From contig CM070726.1 in assembly GCA_036346275.1 (NCBI GenBank), forward strand, positions 31,717,410-31,781,409: a stretch of DNA of 64,000 nucleotides, given 5' to 3'. Positions 36,241 to 47,192 of the stretch are shown here, one piece after another. This stretch comes from Otatea glauca. Its lineage: Eukaryota; Streptophyta; Magnoliopsida; Poales; Poaceae. The translations under genes were made by a program, and so were the position numbers. Within the stretch, counting starts at the first letter, position 1, and every line of letters begins with the position of its first letter. A model generated the notes under the pieces. The model did not search any database. It had not been told where the DNA came from and saw only the letters and a program-made list of their open reading frames with translations.

Positions 36241-36937
36241 TGTTAACACCAAAATTTTGCAAGGTATAACTGATTTGTCAGGTTAAGGATAAAATTGGAT
36301 ATTTTTGGTCGATATTGGTTCAAAAAAGGGAAAAGTTAAGTTGAAGTTGGAATTGTGACTAATATTGATTCAAATATGAAATTTTCGGTATAGAGGCCGA
36401 TAAGGATCATGATTGGCAACGCATCGGGAATGGATACGATATGTCTATGCACTATAAAAGGCGACCTAAGGCGAGCTGAAGAATATATAACAAGCAATCA
36501 GACAACTCGCACCTACTTTTATTTACTTTCCCGTCGACTTGGAGTAGCTCTTATAATTTAGAATCTTTCTAATTCGTCTTTGATCAATAAAGTTGCACTT
36601 CGCCGATTGTTGATCATCTTCGATTACGCCAATCTACTCAGGTTTACTTTTCTCCGATCTTGTTGTGCATCGCTTTTTTCGGGAAAATCTGCCTTAACCA
36701 AACATCTAATTAGCCTTAAAAAGATGTTTAGATTTATCGTCACTTACGATTTAATCGGCTCGAGTAGCTGTTTAGATCTCTTGCCGACTGTCACATCAAA
36801 TCGGCTTTGATCATTATTTCAATCCATCTTGTTGATTGTAGGATCAAATCAGCTGGCACGTCCCGAACCAGAATTAAACCTGGTGTTTGCGTGTATTTGA
36901 CCCGATCAATCTTTCGTCATATTTTTCAGCGCCAACA
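36241..36937 (+). repeat. 3' LTR of the Tat element
   Basis: This 697-bp LTR starts TGTTAACACC and ends GCGCCAACA. It is homologous over its length to 7628-8304, with a conserved CTATAAAAG box near 36450. It is slightly longer than the 5' copy because of an extra segment (about 36270-36290). Confidence 0.92.
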
Positions 36938-38247
36938 GTTAGTAAAGATTTATTTACGTAGGAATCTACATCCTCTTGCCGCTGCATTTTTTTTCTTAAA
37001 TTTTTGTCACAAGCTCTCACGTTCAAAAAGAAAAAAAAGATAGATGTGATGAACCAAATTTTTGTTTGGTTAGAGATATGAGAGTTAGATGGGATGATGG
37101 TTCAAATTTAGTTGGTGAGATGAAAGTTAGATAGACTCATTTAGCCAAATTTATAGAATGAGCTCATCCAAATTCTACCAGAAATATTTCTAATAGTTGG
37201 TTGTCCTCGTATACTCGTTCATCTAACTAAATAGTAGGATATGTGGAAAAAAGATAGATGGCCATCCCATCACTCGCCTTGATCGCTAGTATTCAGACTT
37301 CTTTGTAATAATATATATATGTTCTTCGGACTTCGGACTTTCAGAGCTATTCTCCAACAGCATGTGCTGTTTGAATCGCAAAGCAACAATCGACAATACC
37401 CAAGAAGAGCGGCACAACAAGTGACAAGAAAAAAAAACGGTACTACAGCTGCTACGCAGCATGTGTGACATGTCGGTAGATGGATCTAACAAGCAGGCGG
37501 CCTCTCCGAGCTCCCACGGATGTTTTTCTAAAACCTGACATCCTTCAAATAATTTATAAAAATAATCCCTTCTTTTATCGTGAAAAACACGATAGATAGC
37601 ACATATCACATGCAACATTTGTAGAGCTCGGTAACTTTTTCGGGCAGCTACCGAGCATGAGGGATACGGTAGCTTTTTAGGCCTATCTTGATGCCGTGCT
37701 CTCCCGCTCGAAAGGAGCTCAGACATTCAACAGGCTTTTTACCAAACGAGTTTGATGTTTTATTGGTTCTCCGTGACTATTGCTTGAAAGTAACTTTCAT
37801 CGTCAGGAATAGATCATTTTTATAAATTTATTCATAAAGAAGTCAGAATTTTTTATTTGTAAAAAAAATCATATGAAGGCAAGAAAAACTAAATGATCTC
37901 TGCCCCCAGCTGTTCTTTTTTTATTGCACATGACCAGCACGTGACACAGTATGGAGGTGTAAGCCCAGCTAGGCTGTCAGTACTGCTACTACGACTGATG
38001 ACTTCACGTAGCTCACAGACAGATGCACTGCACAAACCAACGCAGGGAGCAGTATGTCCGCCTTCTCGAATGTATATCGTTCTAACTTCTAAAATTTATT
38101 TTTATATATATATCATTTCAAATTTTTAAAGGTGATTTTTTACTATTTTTTCTATTATACTTCTCTCATTTAACTATTTTTAATATTATTTACTATCATA
38201 GACTAAAATAATTTAGTCTATCTAAGGATATAATAAAAAAATATGTA
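36938..38247. other. Unassigned intergenic sequence with one unrecognised frame
   Basis: AT-rich spacer. A 146-codon open frame on the minus strand (37286-37726) has no recognised domain and could be chance. 37060-37240 shows loosely repeated GAGAGTTAGATGG/GAAAGTTAGATAG words that suggest a small decayed element. 38090-38240 is very AT-rich. Confidence 0.35.
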
Positions 38248-38544
38248 TTACAGATGTATCTTAGAAAAAAATACGAAAACTCGTAATATCATGTATTCAA
38301 GAAAGTAGAGAGCGGTTTTAGCAGCAAATGGAGTGGCTGTCTCTCTGAACGCAGGCACATGACATGAACATATGAAACCTGCATTGATTTGGGAGAGCTG
38401 CCAGTAAAGAGGGGGACGGGGCCATGCAGTGGCCGTGTCCATCAATTCTGAAACGCTCTTTTGATTGGGAGATACGAGGGAAGCGCTACCACTGGCATTG
38501 GATGTGATGTTTAGGGCTGCCATAGGATAAGGTGAGGGGATCAT
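38248..38544 (-). CDS. Unrecognised 98-codon open frame next to an LTR-like segment
   Basis: The frame begins MIPSPYPMAALNITSNASG and lies directly downstream, on the minus strand, of the LTR-like segment 38607-38968. In that position it could be the start of a Copia-type gag, but no gag motif is seen and the frame ends after 98 codons. No function is assigned. Confidence 0.2.
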   Translation of the reverse strand: MIPSPYPMAALNITSNASGSASLVSPNQKSVSELMDTATAWPRPPLYWQLSQINAGFICSCHVPAFRETATPFAAKTALYFLEYMILRVFVFFSKIHL

Positions 38545-38606
38545 ACCTGTCTGTCAGAGATATGGTATGGCTTTCTGCTGATCTGAAAAGAATGGTGTGA
38601 CGTTCC

Positions 38607-38968
38607 TACTTGGTTGATGAGAAATTTGGGTAGGGATCGAGGTAGATCGACTCAGATTGGAGAGGAAAAGCAAGGAAGAAGACGACGTGGAGAGGAAAAG
38701 AAGCTCTCTCTGATCAGGAGTGATAGAAACTTGGTTGAACGTAATTGTTCAAGTCTTACACGCCACACAAAACGCTGGTTTATATAACACCAGCACTCAC
38801 CCGAGTCAGTAGGCCTAATCAACCGTTACACAGTTTCCACCTGAGTTACATGGTTTCCGTTTGAGTTACATGGTCTTTTTGTCTGGCCTGTTAGGCCCAT
38901 TGTCGTTGGCGCCTTTGCTTGTCTTCCATGCCTGTCTCTTTCTGCCTGTTGCCTTGAGGTTCATAACA
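38607..38968 (-). repeat. LTR-like fragment, reverse orientation
   Basis: On the minus strand the segment begins TGTTATGAACCTCAAGG (38968) and has a TATATAAACC box at about 38780. It could end at CTCATCA (38607). This resembles the promoter-containing LTR of a Copia element, but no target duplication or second copy is found in the window, so the call is tentative. Confidence 0.35.
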
Positions 38969-40833
38969 AAGGGAGAGGCAAATGCTCCAACCTTATCAAG
39001 CACCTGGCGTACCGTTTTAGGTTTAATATAGTAATAATATATTTATAAGTGTATACATGTTTAATTATATGTACACTAAATTTTACTTATAATACTACTC
39101 CAAATACATAGTTGTATTATCAAATATAACATATAATTCAATAAATCATATTATTAATTCTATAAGTATGATTGGTATTGACCGGTATGGTCGGTATTGA
39201 CGGTATCGAAATTAGTAGGTACATAGAACTACTTTATACCAATTTAGAGACCAAAATGATATATAATGATCGATACCGGTACAATATCGATAACTATGTA
39301 TCATGCTTCACTTGCCGGACACAAGGCCTAGAAAGTATAGGATAGTTCAGCGTTCAATCTGGGGGCTGGCTCACTTCTGAAATCACAGAGATATCAAGAT
39401 CGAACAGAAAGGTCTTTTGGGTACTGTTTTTGTAAGGACAAGGGTGCTGCTTTACGAACAAGCAAGTTCCACTTTGATTGCTTCTGTGTTAATCAGTATT
39501 AGAATGGAAAAGAGAAGCCCTAAAGGGGGCGAAGGGATGTTTGATGCGTCGGTGGATTTGTCTCAAGGGAAGATTAACTGCAGCCAAACATGTTCATGTC
39601 AACTGAAAGTCAAGGTTCATCTTTTGAGGGACAATCAAAGCCAACCTGTATATAAGTAGATAGAATAGTACTAGTAAAATATGTAGCTTTAAAAGGAAGC
39701 TAACAGTAAGTCAGTAACAGAAGGAGGAGAATTCTTGTTTGGTTTGCACGGTTAGCTTTGGAGAAGGCCCTGGCCGGCCATGTGAAGGTGAAAGAGCTGT
39801 GGTTGGAATGTTGGATATAGGCTCGTAGGCTTTCGGTTGCATATCTTTGGAATTAACCTGAGCCATCCTTTTATCTTGGCATGTAAGTAAAGCTGCGTAC
39901 AAGGCTACTTGATGCAGTATGCTAGGTCAGGGGAGGTACTAGAGTGCCGGGCACCTCAAAAATTTCAAAAGTTATACAAGATCATCTCTTCGATGAATCA
40001 AATTTGTTGATTGAATTGGTTTTAATTTTAGTAGTTTGGGATTTTTAACTTTAAAACTATTTGTGTTGTACTTTCAATAAATTTCAAATATATATGTTGG
40101 ATTTATGATGTTATGAAATTATTGTAAAAGACTATAGAGTTATAAATGTGAAGTATGCACTCTAACGAAAATTTTCTAGTTTCGTCATTGTGCTAGCTAA
40201 GCTGTCCCCACTAAAAGGAACAAAATATCGCCGTTAGCCTTCTTCAAGTGAAGCTAGCAGTGTGCAAATGTATTGGTGACTTTCCATGAACTGTACTTAA
40301 CCTTGTCCTGTGTTATTGGCTGAGAATACATTGCCCAGAAGTCCAACTCTCCAGCTCGAGATCTACAAAAACAGACGAAGAAACCAAATGGAGGTGCCTC
40401 AGAAAAAGAGAGAGGAAAAGAAGGGAAAACAAACAGATGAAGTGACGAAGCCCAAGTATAGAAGAAGTGGAGGCTGAGAAAAGCTCCTCGTACGTTTTGC
40501 CGTTGAACTGGCCCAAAACCGACGGAATCCATTCCAGAATTGTCGAACGGGCCGAGCCGAGCCCCCAGCCAGCTTGGCCTGCGAACATCGGCCCAGCTTA
40601 CCACAAGGACTGGAGAAAAGGTAGCTCCGGCGGCTCAACCCTCAGCTTCCACTCCCTGACCGCCGGCCACGGCCACGGCCACGCTCATGTCCAAACGCAC
40701 GGACGCGACGTGCAGGGCTTTAGGCTGGATTACGTACGTCCACGACACCACCTACTCCGCGAAACCTGGTTTTGGGCAGAGCATTTCGCTGTTGGGATTT
40801 GGAGGCCCCGAAGGGTTCGAAGCCCAACAATAC
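38969..40833. other. Unassigned intergenic sequence, GC-rich near its end
   Basis: No gene is recognised. 39000-39310 is AT-rich with repeated GGTATTGACCGGTATGG/GGTATTGACGG words. 39955-40250 is AT-rich. 40490-40800 is GC-rich and may be part of a host promoter or CpG-rich block; the same GC-rich character continues on the other side of the Copia element (47425-47700). Confidence 0.35.
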
Positions 40834-41060
40834 TGTTAAGAAACCCTAATAGCCTATTGGAAGGCTCATATGGTCCCTTAGTCAAAACCCTAGAGGAGCG
40901 CTATAAAAGGAGGAGGGGGTCCCCCCCTATGTACAGAATTCATTAGCAATAAAGAATTCCCGCTGTTGCTCTCCTTAAACACGTGTCTCTCTCTCTTTCT
41001 GTTCTCCAATTCAGATCTGTTCGGGAACCCCGGACTATTCGATAGCGAGGTTCCTTAACA
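40834..41060 (+). repeat. 5' LTR of the Copia element
   Basis: It starts TGTTAAGAAACC and ends TTCCTTAACA. A TATA box CTATAAAAGG lies at 40901-40910 and an AATAAA signal near 40949. A G-run/C-run stretch (GGAGGGGGTCCCCCCC) at 40911-40928 could form a hairpin near the transcription start. Confidence 0.95.
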
Positions 41061-41073
41061 CGTTATCAGCACG
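41061..41073 (+). promoter_or_regulatory. Primer binding site of the Copia element
   Basis: The sequence CGTTATCAGCACG directly follows the 5' LTR. TTATCAGCACG is the form of primer binding site seen in many plant Copia elements and is thought to pair with an internal part of initiator methionine tRNA. Confidence 0.6.
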
Positions 41074-42986
41074 AATTGCTCTACGGAGATCAGATTTGAA
41101 AGGTGAGAAAGGTAAGATTTTGGAGATTGAATCTAAACGCTTGTCGTTTTCTTCGCATGCATCTATCCTACGAATTATGTACCGCTTTCGTCACGTGGCA
41201 CGAAGCTACACGGCGATCGCTCGAAAACTACTAGCACGGTTACTACGACATGTTTTTTTATTGCTCATCACGAGAAAGAAAAAAACAACGATATGGCGCT
41301 CGGCGCCGCCGCCTCGCCGACACGCCTGCAAGCCGCCGGCCGTCGCCTCAACAGCGCGCGAAGCGGTCGCCAATCGCCTCCTCGCGGCGTGCCGCACGGC
41401 CGGCCGTCGCCTCGGCGTTCGCTCGCGATCGGCGTCGCCGTCGTCGGCCCCGGCCCGCTGCGCCGCCGCCCGGCTCAAGGCCGCCCGCCGCGATGGCCTT
41501 GGCGCTCGGCCGCCGCCGGCGCTTGCAGCGCCGACTCCGCGCCGCGCAAGAAGCGCACCGACACGCCGCACGGCCGACCACCACGCACGCCGCACGAAGA
41601 CGGCCACCGCGCAGATCGCACGAAGTCTTCACGGGTCGCGCCGCCACCTCACGGCTAGCCGCGTCTCCGCCGGCTCAAGTCCGGCCGACGCCGCCCTTGC
41701 TCGAAGCAACCACCCGGTCGGCGCCGCCTTGCGCTTAGGCGCGCCGCCGACGACCGACCGCCGCCACTCGCCCCGCCGCTCGAAGCCCGGCCGGCCTCCG
41801 AGCGTCGTTGTCGTCGCCGATCCGCGTCGTCGCCGTCAACTTGGCTCGCGGTTGCTCGCCGCTGACCCGGCTTGGCACGTAGCCACGCCACGCCGCCGCC
41901 GGCCGCCCCGCCGTCGGTCTCGCCGCCACTCGGCCGGCGCCGCTTGCGCGCTTCGAGCCCCGCCATCGACCGGCCGGCCGTCGCCGCCGCACCGACCGCC
42001 CGGCTTGAAGCTCCACCGCGCCGCACGCCGCGCGCGCCCTCGGTCGCGCCGCGCCAATCCGGCCTCGGCTCACGTCGGCGTCGCTCGGCTCCGCCGGCTC
42101 GGCCGGCTCGCCCGCCGTTGCCGCCGTAGCCGCCGCCGCCGCACGGCATCATTGTTCCGCCTCGCCGCTGCCTCGGCCCGTCGCGCGTCGGCCGGCCGCA
42201 TACCTCGCCGCCGCCTCGGCCTCGTCCAAGACGGCCGCATACCTCCACCATCGCCTCGGCCCGTCCCTCGCTGCACGACGGCCGCACTCCGCCGCTTGTA
42301 GTCGGCCTCACTGCCGCCGCCGCCTCCACGCGCAAAGCGCTCGCCTCGCACACCGCTCCCCCGGCTCGGCCGTCTGCCAGATCGCTGCGCGCGCGCCCGG
42401 CCGAAGTAGTGTCGCCGCGCCGCCGTGCCACGCCCCGCCCAAGGCCGAGCAGCCTTCGCCGCGCCCGAGGAAGGCGAGCGGGCAGGTGAAGAGGAGGAAG
42501 GGAAGTGGCGTGCGGCGAGCAAGAGAAAGAAGGGGGAGGCAGCGCGCAAAGGAAGAAAAGCGGAAGCAGCACGGGTAAGTGGCGGCGGCGGCTAGGGGAA
42601 ACCCTAGCCGCGCGCTGTGATGGGCCAGGGCAGACCAAGTAGGCCCATGGGCCGGTATGGCCGGAAGAAAAGGAAGAAAAAAAAGGGAAAAAGAAGAAAA
42701 GAAAAGGGAAAGAAAAAGAGAAAAAAATTGCAGAAAAATTGCAAAAAATTTTGAAAAATTGCCACAAAATCAAGAAGATTTATTTGGCTCTATTTCTAAT
42801 TTTTCTATCTTTATTTTCTCTGTTTTATGAATATTCTTTATGAATCTTGAATTAATTGCTTTATTTTGTATATTGCAATGCATAGCAATTTATTTTTCTG
42901 TACTTTATGCTTATTGCAACCATTTTCTATTAGATTACACACAGTAATCTAATGTCGGAATTTTGTAATCATGAATCGTGAATCGT
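41074..42986 (+). other. Long CpG-rich leader of the Copia element
   Basis: About 1.9 kb lies between the primer site and the first gag motif. 41285-42500 is extremely rich in C, G and CpG, with GCCGCC and CTCGCC words throughout. Long open frames occur on both strands (up to 401 codons sense at 41096-42301 and 372 codons antisense at 41655-42773). They encode only Arg/Ala/Pro-rich sequence and are best read as composition effects. 42440-42700 becomes purine-rich, with GGCCCATGGGCC at about 42642, and 42700-42980 is AT-rich. Confidence 0.55.
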
Positions 42987-43139
42987 GAGTTTGAAGAACT
43001 GGCCCCGCACGGTCAGAACTACCTCACTTGGGCATCGAACGTGAAGATCGTTCTTGGGGGCAAGAAGCTCTGTGCTGCGATTGGTCTAGGGTCCTCGCAG
43101 GACGTGAAACCTACCGTCAAGCAGAACGATCAAACCTAG
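42987..43139 (+). pseudogene. gag: Copia gag fragment
   Basis: Fifty codons are open before a stop at 43137-43139: ELAPHGQNYLTWASNVKIVL, the N-terminal Gag motif of Copia elements, then GKKLCAAIG. The rest of Gag (normally about 250-300 residues, with a zinc knuckle) is absent, and 43140-43366 is non-coding. No ATG in this frame is evident. Confidence 0.75.
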
Positions 43140-43366
43140 TACTTCCGTTCAAATGCATGAATCATATTTTTTTTAGATTATGGTTGTTAGCATTTTCTTT
43201 GAATAATGAATCGTAAGCTCTAGAAGAGCATACTTCTTTCATGAATAAATACGCAATTTATTCTTTATTCCAGTATTCTTCAAATTTGCAAGCAATATTT
43301 GGATTGTTTTTGCCTCTATCTGATTAGAATTATATTTCTTTTATCTAGAAATCGTGTAGCGCCCAA

Positions 43367-43714
43367 ATGGAAGAGATATGCATTGTCGATAGTGGCACAA
43401 CAAATACCATCTTAAGAGAGTCTAAGTATTTCCAGTCGATCACGAAGAACGCTGGAAAGATTACTACGATCGCAGGAAGCGACTCATATGTAATCGGCTC
43501 AGGAAGAGCCACTATTATATTGCCTATGGGTACAACTTTGGTAATTGAAGAAGCCCTTTTGTACCCTGAATCAACACGTACTCTCTTAAGCTTTAAAGAC
43601 ATCCGCGCCAATGGTTTTCACGTAGAAACCAATGAAGAAAATGGCAAAGAATACTTGTGCATTGTGAAGCATGCGGTATGTGGAAAAATGGTATTAGAAA
43701 ATGTCCTCATATGA
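43367..43714 (+). pseudogene. pol: Copia protease
   Basis: The frame reads EEICIVDSGTTNTILRESKY with the Asp-Ser-Gly active site, then ITTIAGSDSYVIGSGRATI and LLSFKDIRANGFHVET. This is the complete Copia retropepsin followed by its linker. It is open for 115 codons and ends with a stop where the gag-pre-integrase domain should continue; that domain is in the frame beginning at 43701. Confidence 0.88.
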
Positions 43715-44730
43715 ATCGGGTTGTACTACACGAATATTCATGCACCAAGTGTATACTTCCTTGAAGACTGCTTTTAGAAGCTCCGAGTTATTTTCTTTAT
43801 GGCGGGGTAGATTAGGTCATCCCGGTCTTAGAATGATGAGAAATATAGTGAACAACTCACGTGGTCATGGCATTAATGTTAAAAATTTCCCAAATCATGA
43901 AGATTTTGTGTGCCCCGCATATGCCAACGGAAATTAATAACTAGACCCTCTGTCATGAAAGTGCAAAGTGAAATTCTGCATTCCCGAACGCATCCAGGGG
44001 ATATTTGCGGTCGATTCAGCCCTGTCGGGGCCGTTCGATACTTTATGGTGCTCATCGATGCTTCCTCGAAATGGTCGCATGTATGCTTGTTGTTAACAAG
44101 AAACCATGCTTTTGCAAAGTGATCTCGCAGATCATAAGAATTAAGAATGCTTTCCCGATCATCGCGTGAAGTCCATTAGAATGGACAATGCCGAGAATTT
44201 ACTTCAAAGGCATTTGATGATTATTGCACAAAGAACAGGGATAGCAGTTGAGCACTCTGTCCGCACGTCCATACGCAGAATGGACTAGCGTAAGCACTAA
44301 TAAAGAGGATTAAGTTCATTGCCGGACCGCTTTGCGAGTTGTAACTTGCCCAACACTTGTTGGGGACACGCATCTGCACGCAGCGGCACTTATCAATTTC
44401 AAACCATCGCCTACAACATCCATTCTCCTATGCACTTTGTGCACGGATCATCCTCAAGATCTCCCATCTTATAAAATTTGGGTGTATGGTATATGTACCT
44501 ATACCACCCTCAATGATCGCAATGGGCCCTCTCCGCAAGTCCGGGATATACGTTGGTTATGAGAGTGCATCCATCGTATTTGGAACCCATGATCGGAGAC
44601 TTGCATACTGACCGATTCACGATTGCATTTTTGACGAGGATCGTTTCCGTCATTAGGGGAGGAAATCAACCTTTGGATGAAAATGCCGAAATCATATGGC
44701 ATTCCACCGATCCCCACATGACCCCGCACT
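43701..44730 (+). pseudogene. pol: Copia gag-pre-integrase and integrase domains
   Basis: The frame 43701-43937 contains LWRGRLGHPGLRMMRNIVNN, the LGHPG motif of the gag-pre-integrase domain, and a His/Cys segment (FPNHEDFVCPAY). The integrase core follows across frameshifts: RYFMVLIDASSKWSHVCLL (first Asp, about 44030-44090), IRMDNAEN (second Asp, about 44175) and a decayed Glu region near 44270. Its C-terminal part reads RKSGIYVGYESASIVFG (about 44535-44585). At least five frameshifts or stops are present. Confidence 0.85.
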
Positions 44731-45102
44731 AATGAAGCAAATCAAGAAGTCCGAAGATAATTGATTTGCGAATTTAGCAAATGAACTGCTGATCATTTTG
44801 TGATCTCAAGGGCGTGGTTAAGTCGCATGTACCAGCAAGAAATGCACCGAGAGGGTGGAAAAACCAAAGAAAATAGAAGGTATCCTCATGCATTCGGATG
44901 CCTCAAAGAAAAGAACAGAAACCTGCTCCTCAAACCCAAAGTACCCGGAGACGTCTGAGAAAATCAAGCAGAGGACTTACCACAACCAATCACGAAAATG
45001 CCCCAAGGAAAGAAGGGAGCCAGTTGAGACACGCACCGGAAAGAAGCTAATGGAAAAGGCAATTCTGCACTTGAATCTTCCATCAAGGAAGCCTCGGAAA
45101 TA

Positions 45103-46260
45103 ATGTGTGCGCACACAGGCGATGAAAAGCTAAAGGAACTTGCTCCTGCGATAGGGAAAAGCAGCGAAGAGCAAGTAGAAGTGCATGAAGCACCCCATGA
45201 AGAAATGGCCATAAACTTTGTAATAACAGGAGAATCCCTGAATAGAGCAACAACCAACGTTGATGCATACTTCGCAAAGAAGATTGCCTCGATCATTGAT
45301 CATGATCCCGAGCCTGCATCTCTCGCAGAGTGCAAGAAAAGGCTAGATTGGGAAGAATGGAAAAAGGCAATCACTGCAGAGTTAGTCTCTCTGAACAAGA
45401 GAGAGGTGTTTGGGCCAGTATGCCGCACACCTCCCCATATAAACCCCGTAGGTCACAAATGGGTCTTTGTTCGGAAGAGGAATGAAAACAACGAAGTTGT
45501 AAGGTACAAAGCAAGGCTTGTAGCTCAAGGTTTCACTCAACGTCCTGGAGTTGATTATGAAGAAACCTATTCTCCGGTCATGGGAGGAATTACCTTTAGA
45601 TATTTGATCTCAATGGCAGTCAACTTGAAGTTGAGAATGAAGCTAATGGATGTTGTCACAGCATACCAGATGGAAACTTGGATTCGAGATATACATGAAA
45701 GTACCTAAGGAATTCCTATCCCAACCAAGATGGAGCAAATAGAAACACATGCAGTGTGAAATTGGAGAAATCACCGTGATATGGGCTGAAGTAGTCAGAA
45801 GAATGTGGTACAATCGCTTGAGTGACTTTCTCGCAAGAAAGGCTACACAAACAATGAAGATTGTCCATGTGTGTTTATACAATGATCCCGAATGGATTCT
45901 CAGATAATCTCCGTCTATGTAGATGACTTGAACATCATTGGGACGGATGAAGAAATTGAAGAAGCATGCTCATACTTGAAGTCCGAGTTTGAAATGAAAG
46001 ATTTGGGTAAAACCAAGTTTTGTTTAGGCTTGCGGCTTGAACATGTCCAAGGAGGAATCTTGGTACATCAATCAACCTACACGCAGAAAGTGTTGGAAAG
46101 ATTTGGATTTGAAAAATCATATCCTGCAAAGACTCCAATGGTGGAAGGTCACTCCAAGCGCACCTAGACCCATACTGCACCTAGAGAAGAGGGAGGAAGT
46201 CACGGGAGCAGAATTCCCATATCTCGAGTGCGCTTGGAGCACTCATGTACCTTGCAAATA
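45103..46260 (+). pseudogene. pol: Copia reverse transcriptase
   Basis: The frame 45103-45708 holds the RT N terminus: DWEEWKKAITAELVSLNK, NPVGHKWVFVRKRNENNE, YKARLVAQGFTQRPGVDY, and a run ending KLMDVVTAYQ, where the first catalytic Asp is retained. A damaged stretch (45700-45890) is followed by 45892-46167 with VYVDDLNIIGTDEEIEEACS (YVDD catalytic pair) and MKDLGKTKFCLGLRLEH. A stop at about 46165 and frameshifts lead to the LMYLANSTRPDIAF-like region near 46245. The 44731-45102 interval upstream is the poorly conserved linker between integrase and RT. Confidence 0.9.
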
Positions 46261-46944
46261 GCACCAGACCGGACATTGCGTTCGCTGTGAATTTGCTAGC
46301 TCAGACAAAGGCGTAACCCACCAAAAGGCATTGGAAAGGGATCAAGGACATCTTCCGCTACCTCCAAGGAAGCAAAGACCTCGATGCATTTTTTAGAAGA
46401 AATAATGAATTGAATTTGGTTGGCTATGCCGATGCTGGGTATTTATCAGACCCGCATACTGGCAAGTTCCAAACCGGCTATGTTTTCCTATGTGGAGGAA
46501 CAGCAATTTCTTGGAAGTCGTCTAAGCGCACTCTTGTCTCGACGTCGACAAACCACTCGAAATCATCGCTTTGTATGAAGCATCTCGTGAATGTGCATGG
46601 CTCGGAAGAATGGTTCACCACATCCGTAAGTCATGTGGTTTGAACATTGAGCAAACTCCCACAATTATTTATGAAGATAATGCGACTTGTGTTGCCCAAG
46701 CACGATGGGTTATGTGAAGAGCAATCTCACGAAGCATATCAACCCCAAGTTCTTCTATGCTCATGAATTGCATAAGATGAACGAGATCAAGATATTGCAT
46801 ACTAAGTCATGTGAAAATCTTGCAGATTTGTTCACTAAATCACTCCTAGCATCTACCTTTGAAAGGTGCGTGAAAGGAATTGGGATGATGAGACTTAGAG
46901 AAGTGCAGATTTCAGGGGGAGATATTTCACATACTCCCACATGA
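46261..46944 (+). pseudogene. pol: Copia RNase H
   Basis: Blocks of the Copia RNase H domain are found in two frames: LVGYADAGYLSDPHTGKFQT and VFLCGGTAISWKSSKRTLVS (46410-46560), then KHINPKFFYAHELHKMNEIK and SCENLADLFTKSLLASTFER up to the stop at 46942-46944. One or more frameshifts separate them near 46560-46700. 46945-47177 is non-coding. Confidence 0.88.
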
Positions 46945-47177
46945 ATCCTGAGCATGAATTATGAATACCCAACATAAATCTCGAAGATTAGCAATTGAAG
47001 TTGGGAGAATTGTACTCTTTTTCCTTAGCAAGTTTTTCATGAAGTTTTCTTGCATAAGGTTTTTAACGAGGCAATTCGTGCAACATTGTAAAGCGTATGC
47101 TATGTACTCTTTCTCCAAGTATTTTTCCCACTGGGTTTTTCTGGAGTTTTAATGAGGCATATGCATCTCGCGGCAAA

Positions 47178-47192
47178 GGGCTCAAGGTGGAG
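47178..47192 (+). other. Polypurine tract of the Copia element
   Basis: The stretch AGGGCTCAAGGTGGAG ends directly before the 3' LTR. CAAGGTGGAG is the usual form of the plus-strand primer site in plant Copia elements. Confidence 0.6.

Larger units (their letters stand above)
7628..36937 (+). mobile_element. Tat-lineage Ty3/gypsy LTR retrotransposon with nested insertions
   Basis: The element is bounded by related LTRs (7628-8304 and 36241-36937) with TG...CA ends. The order inside is gag, protease, reverse transcriptase, RNase H, a second RNase H of the plant 'archaeal' type, integrase, then an antisense gene before the 3' LTR. Dual RNase H plus an antisense ORF is the hallmark of the Tat lineage (Retand-like). 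Its 29,310 bp include a Tourist-like element, a Copia solo LTR, a CACTA element and a second gypsy LTR; removing them and their TSDs leaves about 11.4 kb, a normal Tat length. The expected 5-bp target repeat is imperfect: ctcag at 7623-7627 against gttag at 36938-36942. Every gene contains several stops or frameshifts. Confidence 0.9.

Noticed and set aside
37286..37726. 146-codon minus-strand frame as a host gene
   Set aside because: No domain, no upstream promoter features and no conservation evidence. It is mentioned only in the description of its spacer.
40467..40946. 159-codon plus-strand frame
   Set aside because: It runs from unrelated flanking DNA into the Copia 5' LTR, so it cannot be an ancestral gene.
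41096..42301. 401-codon plus-strand open frame in the Copia leader
   Set aside because: Almost purely Arg/Ala/Pro/Ser-rich with no domain. Equally long frames exist on the opposite strand, so the GC-rich composition alone explains the lack of stops.
41655..42773. 372-codon minus-strand open frame
   Set aside because: Shadow of the same CpG-rich block. It is Gly/Arg/Ala-rich and crosses the leader without any recognisable domain.
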